Shown here piece after piece: positions 10,672-20,738 of a DNA stretch of 64,000 nucleotides (positions are counted from its first letter, which is position 1; every line of letters begins with the position of its first letter). Source of the DNA: Pleurodeles waltl (Eukaryota; Chordata; Amphibia; Caudata; Salamandridae). Made by a program: the position numbers and the translations under genes. The stretch is taken from the NCBI RefSeq assembly GCF_031143425.1, contig NC_090439.1, positions 351,162,027 to 351,226,026 on the forward strand, written 5' to 3'. The notes beneath the pieces are model-generated. The model searched no databases. It was not told the DNA's origin and saw only the letters and a program-made list of their open reading frames with translations.

Positions 10672-13590
10672 TGTAGGAAAGTAGCATCTTTCTTGGCATG
10701 TTACCCACAATTTCACATGTATGTCAGTATGTTTTTGCCTGTCTCACTGGGATCCTGCTAGCCAGGACCCCAGTGCTCATAGTTTGTGGCCTAAATGTGT
10801 ATGCCTGTGTAGTACCTAACTGTGTCACTGAGGCTCTGCTAATCAGAACCTCAGTGTTCATGCTCTCTCTGCCTTTAAATTTGTCACTATAGGCTAGTGA
10901 CTACAATTACCAATTCTAATTGGCATACTGGAACCCCCTTATAAGTTCCTAGTATATGGTACCTAGGTACCCAGGGCATTGGGGTTCCAGGAGATCCATA
11001 TGGGCTGCAGCATTTCTTTTGCCACCCATAGGGAGCTCAAACAAACCCTTATACAGGACTGACATTGCAGCCTGCTTGAAAAAAAAGCACACGTTATTTC
11101 ATAGCCATTTTCACTGCACTTAAGTAACTTATAAGTCACCTATATGTCTAACCTTCACTTGCTGAAAGTTAGGTGTGAAGTTACTAAGTGTGACGGCACC
11201 CTTGCACTAGCAAAGGTGCCCCCACATAGTTCAGGGCCATTTCCCCGGACTTTGTGATTGCAGGGATGCCATTACACGCGTGCACTACATATAGGTCAGT
11301 ACCTATATGTAGCTTCACAATGGTAGCTCCAAATATGGCCATGTAACATGTCTAAGATCATGGAATTGTCCCCCCATTCCAAATTCCATGCACCCTGGGG
11401 GCTCCACTATGGACCCCAGTACTTCCAAACCAGCTCTCTGGGGTTTTCTGTGCAGCTACAGTTGCTGCCACCCCACAGACAGGGTTCTGCCCTCCTGGGA
11501 TCTGAGCAGCTCAGTCCCAGGAAGGCAGAACAATGTATTTCCTTTGGAAGGAGGGTGTTACACCCCCTCCCTTTGGAAACAGGTGTTACAGGCTTGGGAG
11601 GGGTAGTCTTCCAAAGCCTCTGGAAATGCTTTGAAGGGCACAGATGGTGCCCTCCTTGCATAAGCCAGTCTATACCAGTTTAGGAAACCCCAGACCCTGC
11701 TCTGGTGTGAAACTGGACACAGGAGAGGTCAGTGACTACTCCCCTGTCCAGCACCACCCCTGGGGTGGTGCCCAGAGCTCCTCCAGTGTGTCTCAGACCT
11801 CTGCCATCTTGTTTTCAGAGGTGTGGGGGCACTCTGGGGGCCTCTGAGTGGGCAGTGCCAGCAGGTGACGTCAGAGACCCCTCCTGATAGGTGCATAACA
11901 GGGTAGGTAGCCAATCCTCCTCCCAGGGCTATTTAGGGTCTCTCCCGTGGGCTTCTCTTTGGATTTCGACTTGCAAGAACCCACCAGGGCTACCCTGCAC
12001 TTCTCTCTTCAACTTCAGACAAGGCTCAACCGCTGACTGCTCCAGGATGCCTGCAAAACTGCAACAAAGTAGCCAGAAGACTACCAGCGATATTGTAGCG
12101 CCATTTCCTGGTGGTGCATGCTCTGAGGGCTGTCTGCCTTCACCCTGCACTGGAAGCCACGAAGAAATCTCCAGTGGGTTGACGGAGTCCTCCCCCTGCT
12201 CCAGCAGGCACCAAACTACAGCCTTACCGGTACTCTGGTTCCCCTCTCATCCAGAGGAGCGTGGTCCCTGGAACCCAGGTGGTAGACCCAAGTGACCAAA
12301 ACTGTCAAGAGATCTAACTGTCAGAATTTGGAGGAGGTAAGTCCTTGCCTCCCCTTCCCAGACAGTATCACCATGCACTGTGTGATCTGCAGCTACAAGG
12401 GCTTTTGCGCACATGTCCAAGAAATACTGCATGCAGAGCTGAACCTAGGTCCCCAGCACTCCATCCTGCGATGCTCAGCTCCCTGAGTTGACCTCTGGCG
12501 TCGTGGGACCTCTTTGTGCAGTGTTGAGACGACCGCTGTGTTCAGTCTTCTTGAACACCTGTTGAGGACTCCTGCGGGTGCTTTCCTTCTTCCAGCTGGC
12601 TCTCTACGTTTCTGAGGGCCCTCTCTGTGTCCCCTCCTGAGTGGCGACATCCTGGTCCTTCCTGGGCACGAGCAGCACAATTTTTCTTCAACCGTGACCT
12701 ATGCGTGTAGCAAGGCTTGTTTGCAGTATTTTGCCAAGGAAATCACCCTGCATCTGCCAGCATGTCATGGGACATCTTCTGCACAAAGCAGAACCTCCTA
12801 CCTCACTCCGTTGGTGCAGAACCAACAACTTCTTCCAACTGGAGGCAGCCATTTTGCACCTTCATCCGGGGTTTAGTGGGCTCCTGCCCTCCCTGGACAC
12901 TTTAGCGACTCTTGGACGTGGTCCCCTTCCTTTACAGGTCTTCAGGTCCAGGAATCCGTCTTCAGTGCTTGGCAGTCTTGTGTGGTCTTTGCAAAATCCT
13001 CTATCACGACTTTAGTGTGTTTTGGGGGAAATAGTAGTACTTTACTCCTGCTTTCCTGGGTCCCGGGGTGGGGTCTCCTCTATACCTTTGGTGTTTTCTT
13101 ACACCCCCAGTGACCCTCTACACACTACACTTGCCTAGGGGTGTATTCGTGGTTCGCATTCCACTTACTTAGTATATGGTTTGTGTTGCCCCTAGGCCTA
13201 TTTCATTCTGTTGTGTTCTACAGTGTTTGCACTACTTTCTGACTGTTTTACTTACCTGATTTGGTTATTTGTGTATATTTTGTGTACGTTACTTACCTCC
13301 CAAGGGAGCATATCCACTGAGATATTTTGGCACATTGTCACTAAAACAAAGCACCTTTATTTTTAGTAACTCTGAGTATTGTCTTTCTTATGATATTGTA
13401 CCTATGTGATATAGTGGTATTGCAGGAGCTTTGCATGCCTCCTAGTTCAGCCTTGGCTGCTCTGCTATAGCTACCTCTATCAGCCTAAGCTGCTAGAACA
13501 CTTCTACCCTCTACTAATAAGGGATAATTGGACCTGGTATAAGGTGTAAGTACCATTGGTACCCACTACAAACCAGGCCAGCCTCCTACA
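10672..13590 (+). mobile_element. Solo-LTR-like element, TGTAGGA...TCCTACA, 2,919 bp
   Basis: Begins TGTAGGAAAGTAGC and ends GCCTCCTACA, with 5-bp direct duplication TGGCT on both sides (10667-10671, 13591-13595). TG...CA ends and a 5-bp duplication are the signature of an integrase-made LTR insertion, so I call it a solo LTR by recombination. It is long for an LTR. A promoter-like pair is present: CCAAT at 11911 and CTATTTAG at 11929, in a block conserved in the copy at 58396-63090 (62390 and 62408). ORFs inside are short and have no domain I recognise. An alternative is a large non-autonomous LTR retrotransposon lacking coding sequence. Confidence 0.75.
11908..11942 (+). promoter_or_regulatory. 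CCAAT + TATA-like block inside LTR-like element
   Basis: GTAGCCAATCC is followed 18 bp later by GGGCTATTTAGGG. The same two motifs with the same spacing occur in the second copy of this element (62387-62417), which suggests a conserved promoter. This is inference from motif and conservation only. Confidence 0.45.
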
Positions 13591-13595
13591 TGGCT

Positions 13596-15341
13596 CCTTT
13601 GGTGGGACCTTTTTTTTATCAAAAACAGAAAAACTGGAGGCCAGTCCACCATGTCATGGGAGCATGGTGGACCTATCAACACTTTTTAATCTTCTGACTA
13701 CAGACTACAAAAGGAGGGGTATGTCTCTGGAACATGAAAATGCAGTTCACCTGACATCGTGGGTGTCCTCTCAGAGTGCATGGTGGACATGTCAGTATTT
13801 TTCCTGTCCACATCTGCCAAGGTGATTCCAGACAGGAACAAACCTGGCAGAAATGGCGTCGGAAGTAAGCCCAAGACAGAGTGGTCCTTCTGGCTCCATG
13901 TCCACCAGTGGGCAACCCTCAGTAAGGGTTTTCCTGATATGGTATTGTCATCAGACAAACTGCCATTCTCTGTCTTTAACTGAAGCAGGAGATGCAAGAG
14001 GTGGACTATCGAAACATCTGCCAATTTGCGGGGGTGGATTTGGTACCACTCATATGTAAATAGGCCCTCAATGTTATTCCCAAGGATAAACCATTGTGAA
14101 TGGACTTTTTTTATGAGTGTTTTCTTCAAATTACACTGAAGAAACGTAGGGCCCCCACTTTCACCCCTGGGAAATGAGGAATTAATAGATGCTACACAAA
14201 TTTTATCTTGGGGGATGCAAAAGAATAATACATTCACTGGACACACTTTAAAGGCGTATGAAGGATATCAAATAACTAAATCATATTAAGTTCAATAAGG
14301 ATTATCAGTAGATAATTGGTTTGAACTGTATTAAGGACCCTTTGCTTCTACAAGGACGTTAAGCTCAAAATAGAGCAACTAGATGAGACTGCACAAGGGC
14401 TTCCTTCTTTGATTTTATTGATGGCAAAAGGCTTGCAGCAATATATTAACATTCCAATTCACAAAAAAATGAATTGGTGATGCACAATAATTCATGTATC
14501 CTGTTTACTTTATGTAACACAGCAATATCATCGCCATCCATTAAAATTGCTCCCAAGCAATTCCTGCATTATTTATTTCTTCAAATTGCGTGATCCTGAC
14601 TGACTCCTCTTGAGTACTGCACACAAGTCCTTGGTAATCACAAAAAAAACCTTACTGCTCTGCGTTCACTATGGTTGCGGAAACAGCACAAAGACCCATA
14701 TTTACTAAGCCCTTGCGTTGCCAGTGTGTCACACATTTAGCAGCGCACATAGAAAGAGGAAAATGTGTCTGAGAATTGCTTTTGTGCAGGAAGGCATCCC
14801 TTCCTGCAGGAAAACAATCATGTCTGTGATGCAGGCCCCCTTGCACCATGACACCAGGGTATCTGCATTGGCGTTAGGCAGCATACAGTGAGACAGCTTA
14901 GATTTTTATGCATCCCCAGATTTACCAAAACTAGTAAACCTGAGGATGTGCCAAAATCCCACATCTACCCAGGGGAGGCACAATGAGGAGAAAAATCTTT
15001 ATTTCTCCTCTTTTTTCCTCTTTCTATATGTGTTGCATTCTGCAGCACACATAGAAAGAGGAAAAAGCCTCCCAGGATTGTTTTTGTGCAGGAACAGAGA
15101 TTGACCATCAGAATCATCCCATGCGCCTTGCATTTTCTCCTTCTATTGTAGCAGAGAAAGTCCACAAATACTTAACTTTTCACTGACCGAAATTCAAGTG
15201 TCTATGCACTTTTTTTCCATTTTGAGCCTAACTCTCATCTCAAATGCTCCCCAAAGAGAAAGGCTCCTCTCATAATGATCCTTCAAAGAATTTCTGACTC
15301 AGGCCCCAATAAAAGTGGTAGTCAGCAAAGAAAAATGATTA
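13596..15341. repeat. Unclassified repeats, including fragments related to the 41104 MITE
   Basis: No gene is supported. A segment near 14035-14075 ends ATATGTAAATAGGCCCT, resembling a MITE terminus. Near 14690-15180 two blocks carry CACATAGAAAGAGGAAAA followed by TTTGTGCAGGAA, the reverse of a block in the MITE at 41104-41724, and a start ACCCATATTTACTAAG. I read these as diverged MITE copies without clear boundaries. A minus-strand ORF of 182 codons at 13698-14246 lacks any recognisable domain. Confidence 0.4.
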
Positions 15342-15958
15342 GGGCCTGATTTATATGTTGGCGAGAAGGGAAATCTGTTGCAGGGGCAATGGAGTTTCTT
15401 CCCCACCAACATAGTGGTCCAAGCGCCAGATTTATATATGGGTGGAACTTAAGTTTGGCCACAAACAATCTTCTCCAACAGCACTGCAGAGTAAGGGTTG
15501 TCAGAGGTTGACCTGTCATTCCAGCCACCTAATTTAGATGGGTGGAATGACAGGTCAGCTTTCATTGCTTGTCATCGCCAGGAAAACCCTGGAGGTAAGG
15601 GGCAGGCAAAACTGCTAAATGTTCTCCTCGCCATGGGAGAAGACTCCCATGGTGAGGTGAGCACTGCATTTTTCATTTTCAAAAAGAAAATTCTGTTTTG
15701 GGGTTTTCTGCTTGAAAATAAAAACAGAAACCTGTTTGGTACAGGGCTCTGTCCCAGTGACTAAGTACTGCACCAAACAGAAAAATGCATTCACAGGAAC
15801 TACTGTAATGGCAGTTCCTGTCAATGCTTTGTAAATAACTGCTACCTTGGCAGTCATTTATAAATCAGGTAGGCGGTCCCGCCACCTGGGCAACGGAGTA
15901 TTTTACTCCGTCTTCTTGATGGAATAACAGGTTGTCTGCCCAAATATAAATCAGACTG
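15342..15958. mobile_element. Harbinger-like MITE, 617 bp, TTA duplication
   Basis: Starts GGGCCTGATTTATA and ends TATAAATCAGACTG, inverted ends with mismatches. It is flanked by TTA (15339-15341 and 15959-15961), the classic Harbinger target duplication. There is no transposase ORF. Confidence 0.7.
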
Positions 15959-15980
15959 TTAGTCTAGACTAATAATAAAC

Positions 15981-16149
15981 GGCCTGAGTTAGAACTTGGC
16001 AGACGTGTTTCTCCGTCACAATGGTGACGGATATCCCATCTGCCAAAATCTATATCCCCATTCAATCCTATGGGATTTAGATTTCGACGGACGGGTTATC
16101 CATCACCATTGTCTCGGAGTAACCCATCTGCCGAGTTCTAAATCAGGCC
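15981..16149. mobile_element. Hairpin MITE, about 169 bp
   Basis: Almost the whole element is one hairpin: GGCCTGAGTTAGAACTTGGCAGA at the left pairs with TCTGCCGAGTTCTAAATCAGGCC at the right, and inner CCGTCACAATGGTGACGGAT and CCATCACCATTG blocks also pair. Size and end motif match the hairpin at 34564-34733 and the diverged one at 55307-55478. The target duplication is not clear. Hairpins like this can be transcribed and processed as small RNAs, but nothing here proves it. Confidence 0.7.
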
Positions 16150-17089
16150 CAAAGTAATTTATAGTTATAATAGTTAGGAACGTCTCTAAGAAAATGAGTA
16201 GAAAACTTCATGGTGCTCTTTTCGACGAGTGTGATAAATACCCTGCACACATGCATTAGATAATACAAAGGAATTTGACATGTTAGAATACATGTCAGGT
16301 CATCTACCATTGGAAGCTCTTACTAGCTGTTTACTTCTATTCACCCGCCTGACAGACAAAAAAATGCCTACATAGACTTTAATTGAGTCACCCACTTTTC
16401 AAACTTTTATCACCCTCCAAAAAAGTGTTCATTCCCCATTGACCTTTTTTCCCCAAATGTATTTATTGGCATTTACTGTGAATCACCACATAATGAATAG
16501 GATACAATAATCAACATGATCATGAGGTGGATAGATGGACACCCCTCATGAATTCAACATTAACAATATTTTGGTAGCAGGCCATACATTAACATGAGAC
16601 GGGTAGCAAACAACAATGAGAGAAAGAAGGATAGGATGACAACCTAAAGCAACATATTGTGCCCTGTTGTGCTGAGAATTAGTCAATGTGTATATCACAG
16701 AGTAAAAAGAAGCAAAATAGTAACTTTGGAAACCCTCTGACGACACTGCCACTTGTGGGACTGTGTGGACGTGGGCAGCCAGAGGATTCTATCAACATAT
16801 GAGTACATGTTAAAGATGATTCCAGGGAGGGGGAGGAGAGAGGGTGGGCCATACCCTTTTGTAATTGGCCCAGGAGAGTGCAGGGTCTCTTGTTGATGTC
16901 CTGTGATCAAATGTGTGGAGGAGGATAAGTGGGCACAATCCTGTTAGCAGCCCAGTCCATCATGGGAGGCAACACAGTCTGGGGGGTTGGATTCATTCTG
17001 TCTCACTCCCCATTTTCCTTAATGGGATTATTCTCTCAAACCCTTATCTACTGAGGCTTTTCTACCCTCATGCGTAACTGTGTTTTAGT
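16150..17089 (-). other. Mostly unassigned; possible L1-type LINE 3' tail on minus strand
   Basis: Read on the minus strand, 16960-16450 ends in ATGCCAATAAATACATTTGG, which looks like a LINE polyadenylation tail. Upstream sequence resembles non-coding LINE tail in composition only. No ORF with a domain is seen. Weak call. Confidence 0.3.
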
Positions 17090-18180
17090 GTTTGGAGCAC
17101 TTTGCCCTTTGGTCTGCATTACATTTTTCCACAAAAGACATCCAGGCCATATTTGCATAATTTTTATTTTCCACATCTGCCATTTTTTTGTGGCAGAAAG
17201 ACACCATGTTCTCTTTGGGGTCCCTGAGGGATCCTATGTCTCCCCACCCTAGTTTAACATCTATGTTCAACCTTTGATTAAGAAACTGACCGATAAGGGT
17301 TTCAATTGATTTATCTCTACAGATGACTCTAAGATCCAACTACATTTGGAGGACTCTATCTAGAACTGGATGAGGAACACATGCTTAAAACTAAATGCAG
17401 AAAAAAACTGAGGTGGTACTTTCTAATAAGAAGTTGAGGGCCAGATTTACAAGACTCTTGCTCCCCTTAGCGTCACATTTCCGGCAATTTTTTTGGCCAC
17501 AAATGTGACGCTAACAGACCACTACCATAGTGTCATATTTAAAAGATGGTGCAAATTAGGTTTGTGCCACCTAGTAAACCCTTTGTGCCACATCATGCAT
17601 AATATATGCATGATGTATGCAAAGGGGGAGGGGTTCCCTCAATAGAGGGTCGTTAGAAATGGCACAGAATCTACAAGATTCCATTTCGCCATATCTAGGG
17701 TAATTTTTAACGCATAGCTTGATTTCAATGGACCTCCTAATTTTATGCTGAATTGTTATTCCTTTATTTTTACGCTAATCCAGTATATTATTACAATAGA
17801 GCACAAAAAATGACGCTATTGCCCCTAACATGCGCCATGGTGTGCCACATTTTAAATACTGCATTACCATGGTGGCGTTAGGGGACGCAAGAGGGTTGCA
17901 AGAAAAGTGGCGCATCACTAGTGATGCACCAATTTCTTGTAAATATGGCTCTGAATCTTAGGCATGGCCTATACTGGCCCCATGAGCTGGGCTCATTACC
18001 AAACCCCTTAAAGTTGGCTAAATGTCTGGGGTGGTTATAGAGTCTAAGCTTTCAATGAAACCCTGATTCTCATCAGCGACATCAAAATGTGTATTCATAT
18101 TGGCAGAGATCATAAAGAGTGGTACCTTTTTAACATGCTCTCAAAACAATGATGGTGACTTTAATTGGCTCAAGGCTACA
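17090..18180 (+). pseudogene. L2/CR1-type LINE reverse transcriptase fragment, split by a MITE
   Basis: The plus-strand translation across stops gives FGVPEGSYVSPP.FNIYVQP near 17215, then a STDDSKIQL segment (degenerate YADD box) near 17318, and NWMRNTCLKLNAEK near 17365. These are the RT palm and thumb motifs of the L2/CR1 group, in the right order and spacing. The fragment is interrupted at 17437 by a 515-bp MITE and appears to resume at 17952 with residues like KVG.MSGVVIE.KLSM, the thumb segment that normally follows. Both ends of the LINE are missing, and stops show it is inactive. Confidence 0.65.
17437..17951. mobile_element. Harbinger-like MITE, family 2 (515 bp)
   Basis: Starts GGGCCAGATTTACAAG and ends CTTGTAAATATGGCTC. 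It is flanked by TGA (17434-17436, 17952-17954). It is related to the 506-bp copy at 9499-10004 and is inserted into LINE reverse transcriptase sequence. Confidence 0.75.
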
Positions 18181-18884
18181 TGATACTGCTAGCGCACCTG
18201 GTCCTTAGTAAGTAAACTTACAAGGGGATGCGAATAGGTCGATGAACCTTTTGATTCGCATGGAGTATCCTAGCTACGGTGTAACCAAACTGCATCAATA
18301 ATCCATACACAAACCAATAACCAATAAGCAAAACATTAGTCAACAATTATGAAAAACCACAACTCAGTATATGTTTAACAATTTTATTTCCCTATTGTAT
18401 ACTAAGCCATGAGGTTAATTCAAACATAGTCAAATTCACTCAACATTAATTAATTAGTGACCACCAATAACATCATCTAATCAAAACTTGAGAAAACATG
18501 CGTTCTAATGTCTCAACGTAAGCCAATGACGATGAATATGTTAACATGAGTAGCAGAGTTCAGCAAATCAGCCTGTCAATCATTTGTCACCATTTTTGTC
18601 AACGTCTCAGAATAAGAGCCCTACCTAACCCAGATTAGCATTAGCATGTGGGACTTCAAGCGAAAACAGTTTAGAACATGAATTAGGAAAAATATCTAGC
18701 TAGGAGAAAAACTATAAAACAGTGCAGTTGGTACCTAGAAAGAAAAGGCACAGATAGATAATCAGTCACATTGTCATAGCTACCTATCCACGGTATGAAT
18801 CAGCAACAAAGTCAGTCTTCGTCTTCAGGTCATCAATCAATCAGCATCACATCAGGCTCTCAAGTGCATGAGTCCAAAGACAGA

Positions 18885-19902
18885 GGTGGTCATTACAACC
18901 TCGGCGGTCTTTTTACAAGACCGCCGAGAGACCGCCGTGCGGAAGACCGCCAGTAGTGGCGGTTTGCTGCTCGGCGTAATATGACTGTTGGCAGCTCTCC
19001 GTCCTTTTTCGGATGGAGAGCCGCCAACAGCCATACTGGCGGGCGGCGTGGAAGTGGAGGTTGCTCCACCTTCACTGCCACGGCAACAGAACACCGCCCA
19101 CCGAATCACGTCCTGTGATTCGGCGCGGCGGTGTTCTGTTGGCGGTGTGGTGTCGGCGGAGCAGCCCCCATGGCTCACGTCCCCTCCCGGTGGATCGACG
19201 GAACAGGTAAGTCGATCGTCCGTTAGGGGAGGGGGCTTGGGGGTGTTGTGTGTTGTGTGGGTGCATGGGGTTGTGCGTACGTGTATGTAGAGGGGGTGTG
19301 TGAGTGCGTGTATGCTTGCGGGGGTGTTGCGTGTTTTGGGAATGAATGCGTGTATGTATGTCTGCATGGATGTGTGCATGTATGTTTGTATGTGGGTGTG
19401 CGTGTCTGACTGTGTGTGTGGATGTAGGCATGTATGTCGGTGTGTGTGTGTTGGTGGTGCCTGCGTGCGTGTCGTGTGTGTGTGTGTTCTGTGAAGTTGG
19501 GGGTCGGGGTGGGGAGGGGGGCCCTGCCACCTTTGAGGGACGGCAGAGGTGGTGGGGGTGTAGGTGAGGGAGTCAGGGTTGGAGACCCCTATCAGTGCCA
19601 GGGAAGGAATTCCCTGGCGCTGATAGTGCTTACCGCCATGAATTTCATGGCGGTTCCAACCGCAGGAAATCCACGGCGGTAAGCCGGGTCAAAATACCGC
19701 CGGCGATATAGTGACGGCCGTCGGGCTGGAGACGCAGGTCTCCAGCCCAGTGGTCGTCTCCGCCCTGGCGGGTGCGGAATGGAGAACCGGCGGATGACCA
19801 TGGCGGTAACCGCCATGGTCATAATACAAAAAAAAAGACCACCAGCCTGTTGGCGGTCTTACCGCCGCTTCTCCGCCTTCTGACAGGGTCATAATGACCC
19901 CT
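18885..19902. mobile_element. GC-rich palindromic MITE, GGTCATTMTGACC family (1,018 bp)
   Basis: Left end GGTGGTCATTACAACCTCGG and right end GGGTCATAATGACCCCT are inverted relatives. A possible 3-bp duplication AGA flanks it (18882-18884, 19903-19905). The interior is a mosaic of GGCGGT/ACCGCC palindromes, and it contains a TG-rich microsatellite-like tract at 19230-19495. A second member is at 26677-27306. ORFs inside are artefacts of repeat composition. Confidence 0.65.
19230..19495 (+). repeat. TG/TATG-rich simple repeat
   Basis: Long run of TGTG, TATG and TGCG steps on the plus strand, located inside the MITE at 18885-19902. ORFs rich in Cys/Val on plus and Thr/His on minus here come from this repeat. 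Confidence 0.75.
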
Positions 19903-20685
19903 AGAATCTTGAATCTCTTCGGACGTCCACGCCTAACCTCGAACATCTATTCTCTCCATCGGTTCTCTGAAGTTTTTCCCCTTTGTCACGACATTATATT
20001 AAAGGCACCCAGCCTATCCCCCAATTCCTGATTTGTCAATTAGTCATGCGTTTATTTTCATAACCAATGGATAAAACACACCAAATCTATAGATTCTAGT
20101 ATTTCATGATTATCAGACTGTTGATTGGTTCAATATACAATGTCCTCATCATCCGGCTTGTCAGGTATCAAAAACTTTGCATCTTCTTCTCCAGTCAGTG
20201 TCTCCATTGTTTGAGACCTGGGAAAGTACACCTCTCCAGCTTTATACAGTCCTTGTTACAATTATGATTCCACCGTCTCCTGTCCATCGGTTCGCACATA
20301 GGATTTTTGCTGAGCAGATTTTATTAAGCAATAAGCAGTTCAGGACATTAGCTTCTCTACATCATGCTAGTAATTCAGCTTCTGCATGAGGCCTGGCAAA
20401 AACTAGGCCACAACTTCGGCTAAGTTAACTCTACAATATAATGCAAAACATACGTTATATATATCAATATGACATACTACTACATTATTTTAATACATTT
20501 TCTATAATTAATTCATGTTATTCATATTATTAGTACATTTTGTGAATCTTAGTAGCCACTCTCCGAGGGCACATTTTCAAATGTACACATTATTTTCTAC
20601 AATATTATTCTCTACATTGTATTATTATTATTCACAATGCATAAACACTCATTAATATTTCTAATTAACATATTGGCTTCAACAG

Positions 20686-20696
20686 TCCCTCCTCTG
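20686..20696 (-). promoter_or_regulatory. Polypurine tract of the retrovirus
   Basis: CAGAGGAGGGA on the minus strand, between the end of env and the TGTTGAAG start of the putative LTR. This is the usual place for the plus-strand DNA primer. Inferred from position and composition. Confidence 0.5.
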
Positions 20697-20738
20697 ATGA
20701 CTAAATATGTCATCACACTACTTTTCCCATCGATAATT

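Larger units (their letters stand above)
18200..20684 (-). repeat. Putative 3' LTR of the endogenous retrovirus (minus strand), split by a MITE
   Basis: Directly downstream of env on the minus strand a purine run (CAGAGGAGGGA, 20686-20696) is followed by TGTTGAAGCC starting at 20684. A polypurine tract next to TG is how a 3' LTR begins. The far end is uncertain and I found no matching LTR near gag, so the boundary at 18200 is only where LINE-like sequence stops. A 1,018-bp MITE (18885-19902) lies inside. Confidence 0.4.

Noticed and set aside
13698..14246. 182-codon minus-strand ORF
   Set aside because: No recognisable domain, codon use looks random, and it overlaps repeat-like sequence ending in a MITE-type terminus.
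18852..19530. Long Thr/His/Pro-rich minus ORFs and Cys/Val-rich plus ORFs
   Set aside because: They arise from the TG-rich simple repeat and palindromes within a MITE.
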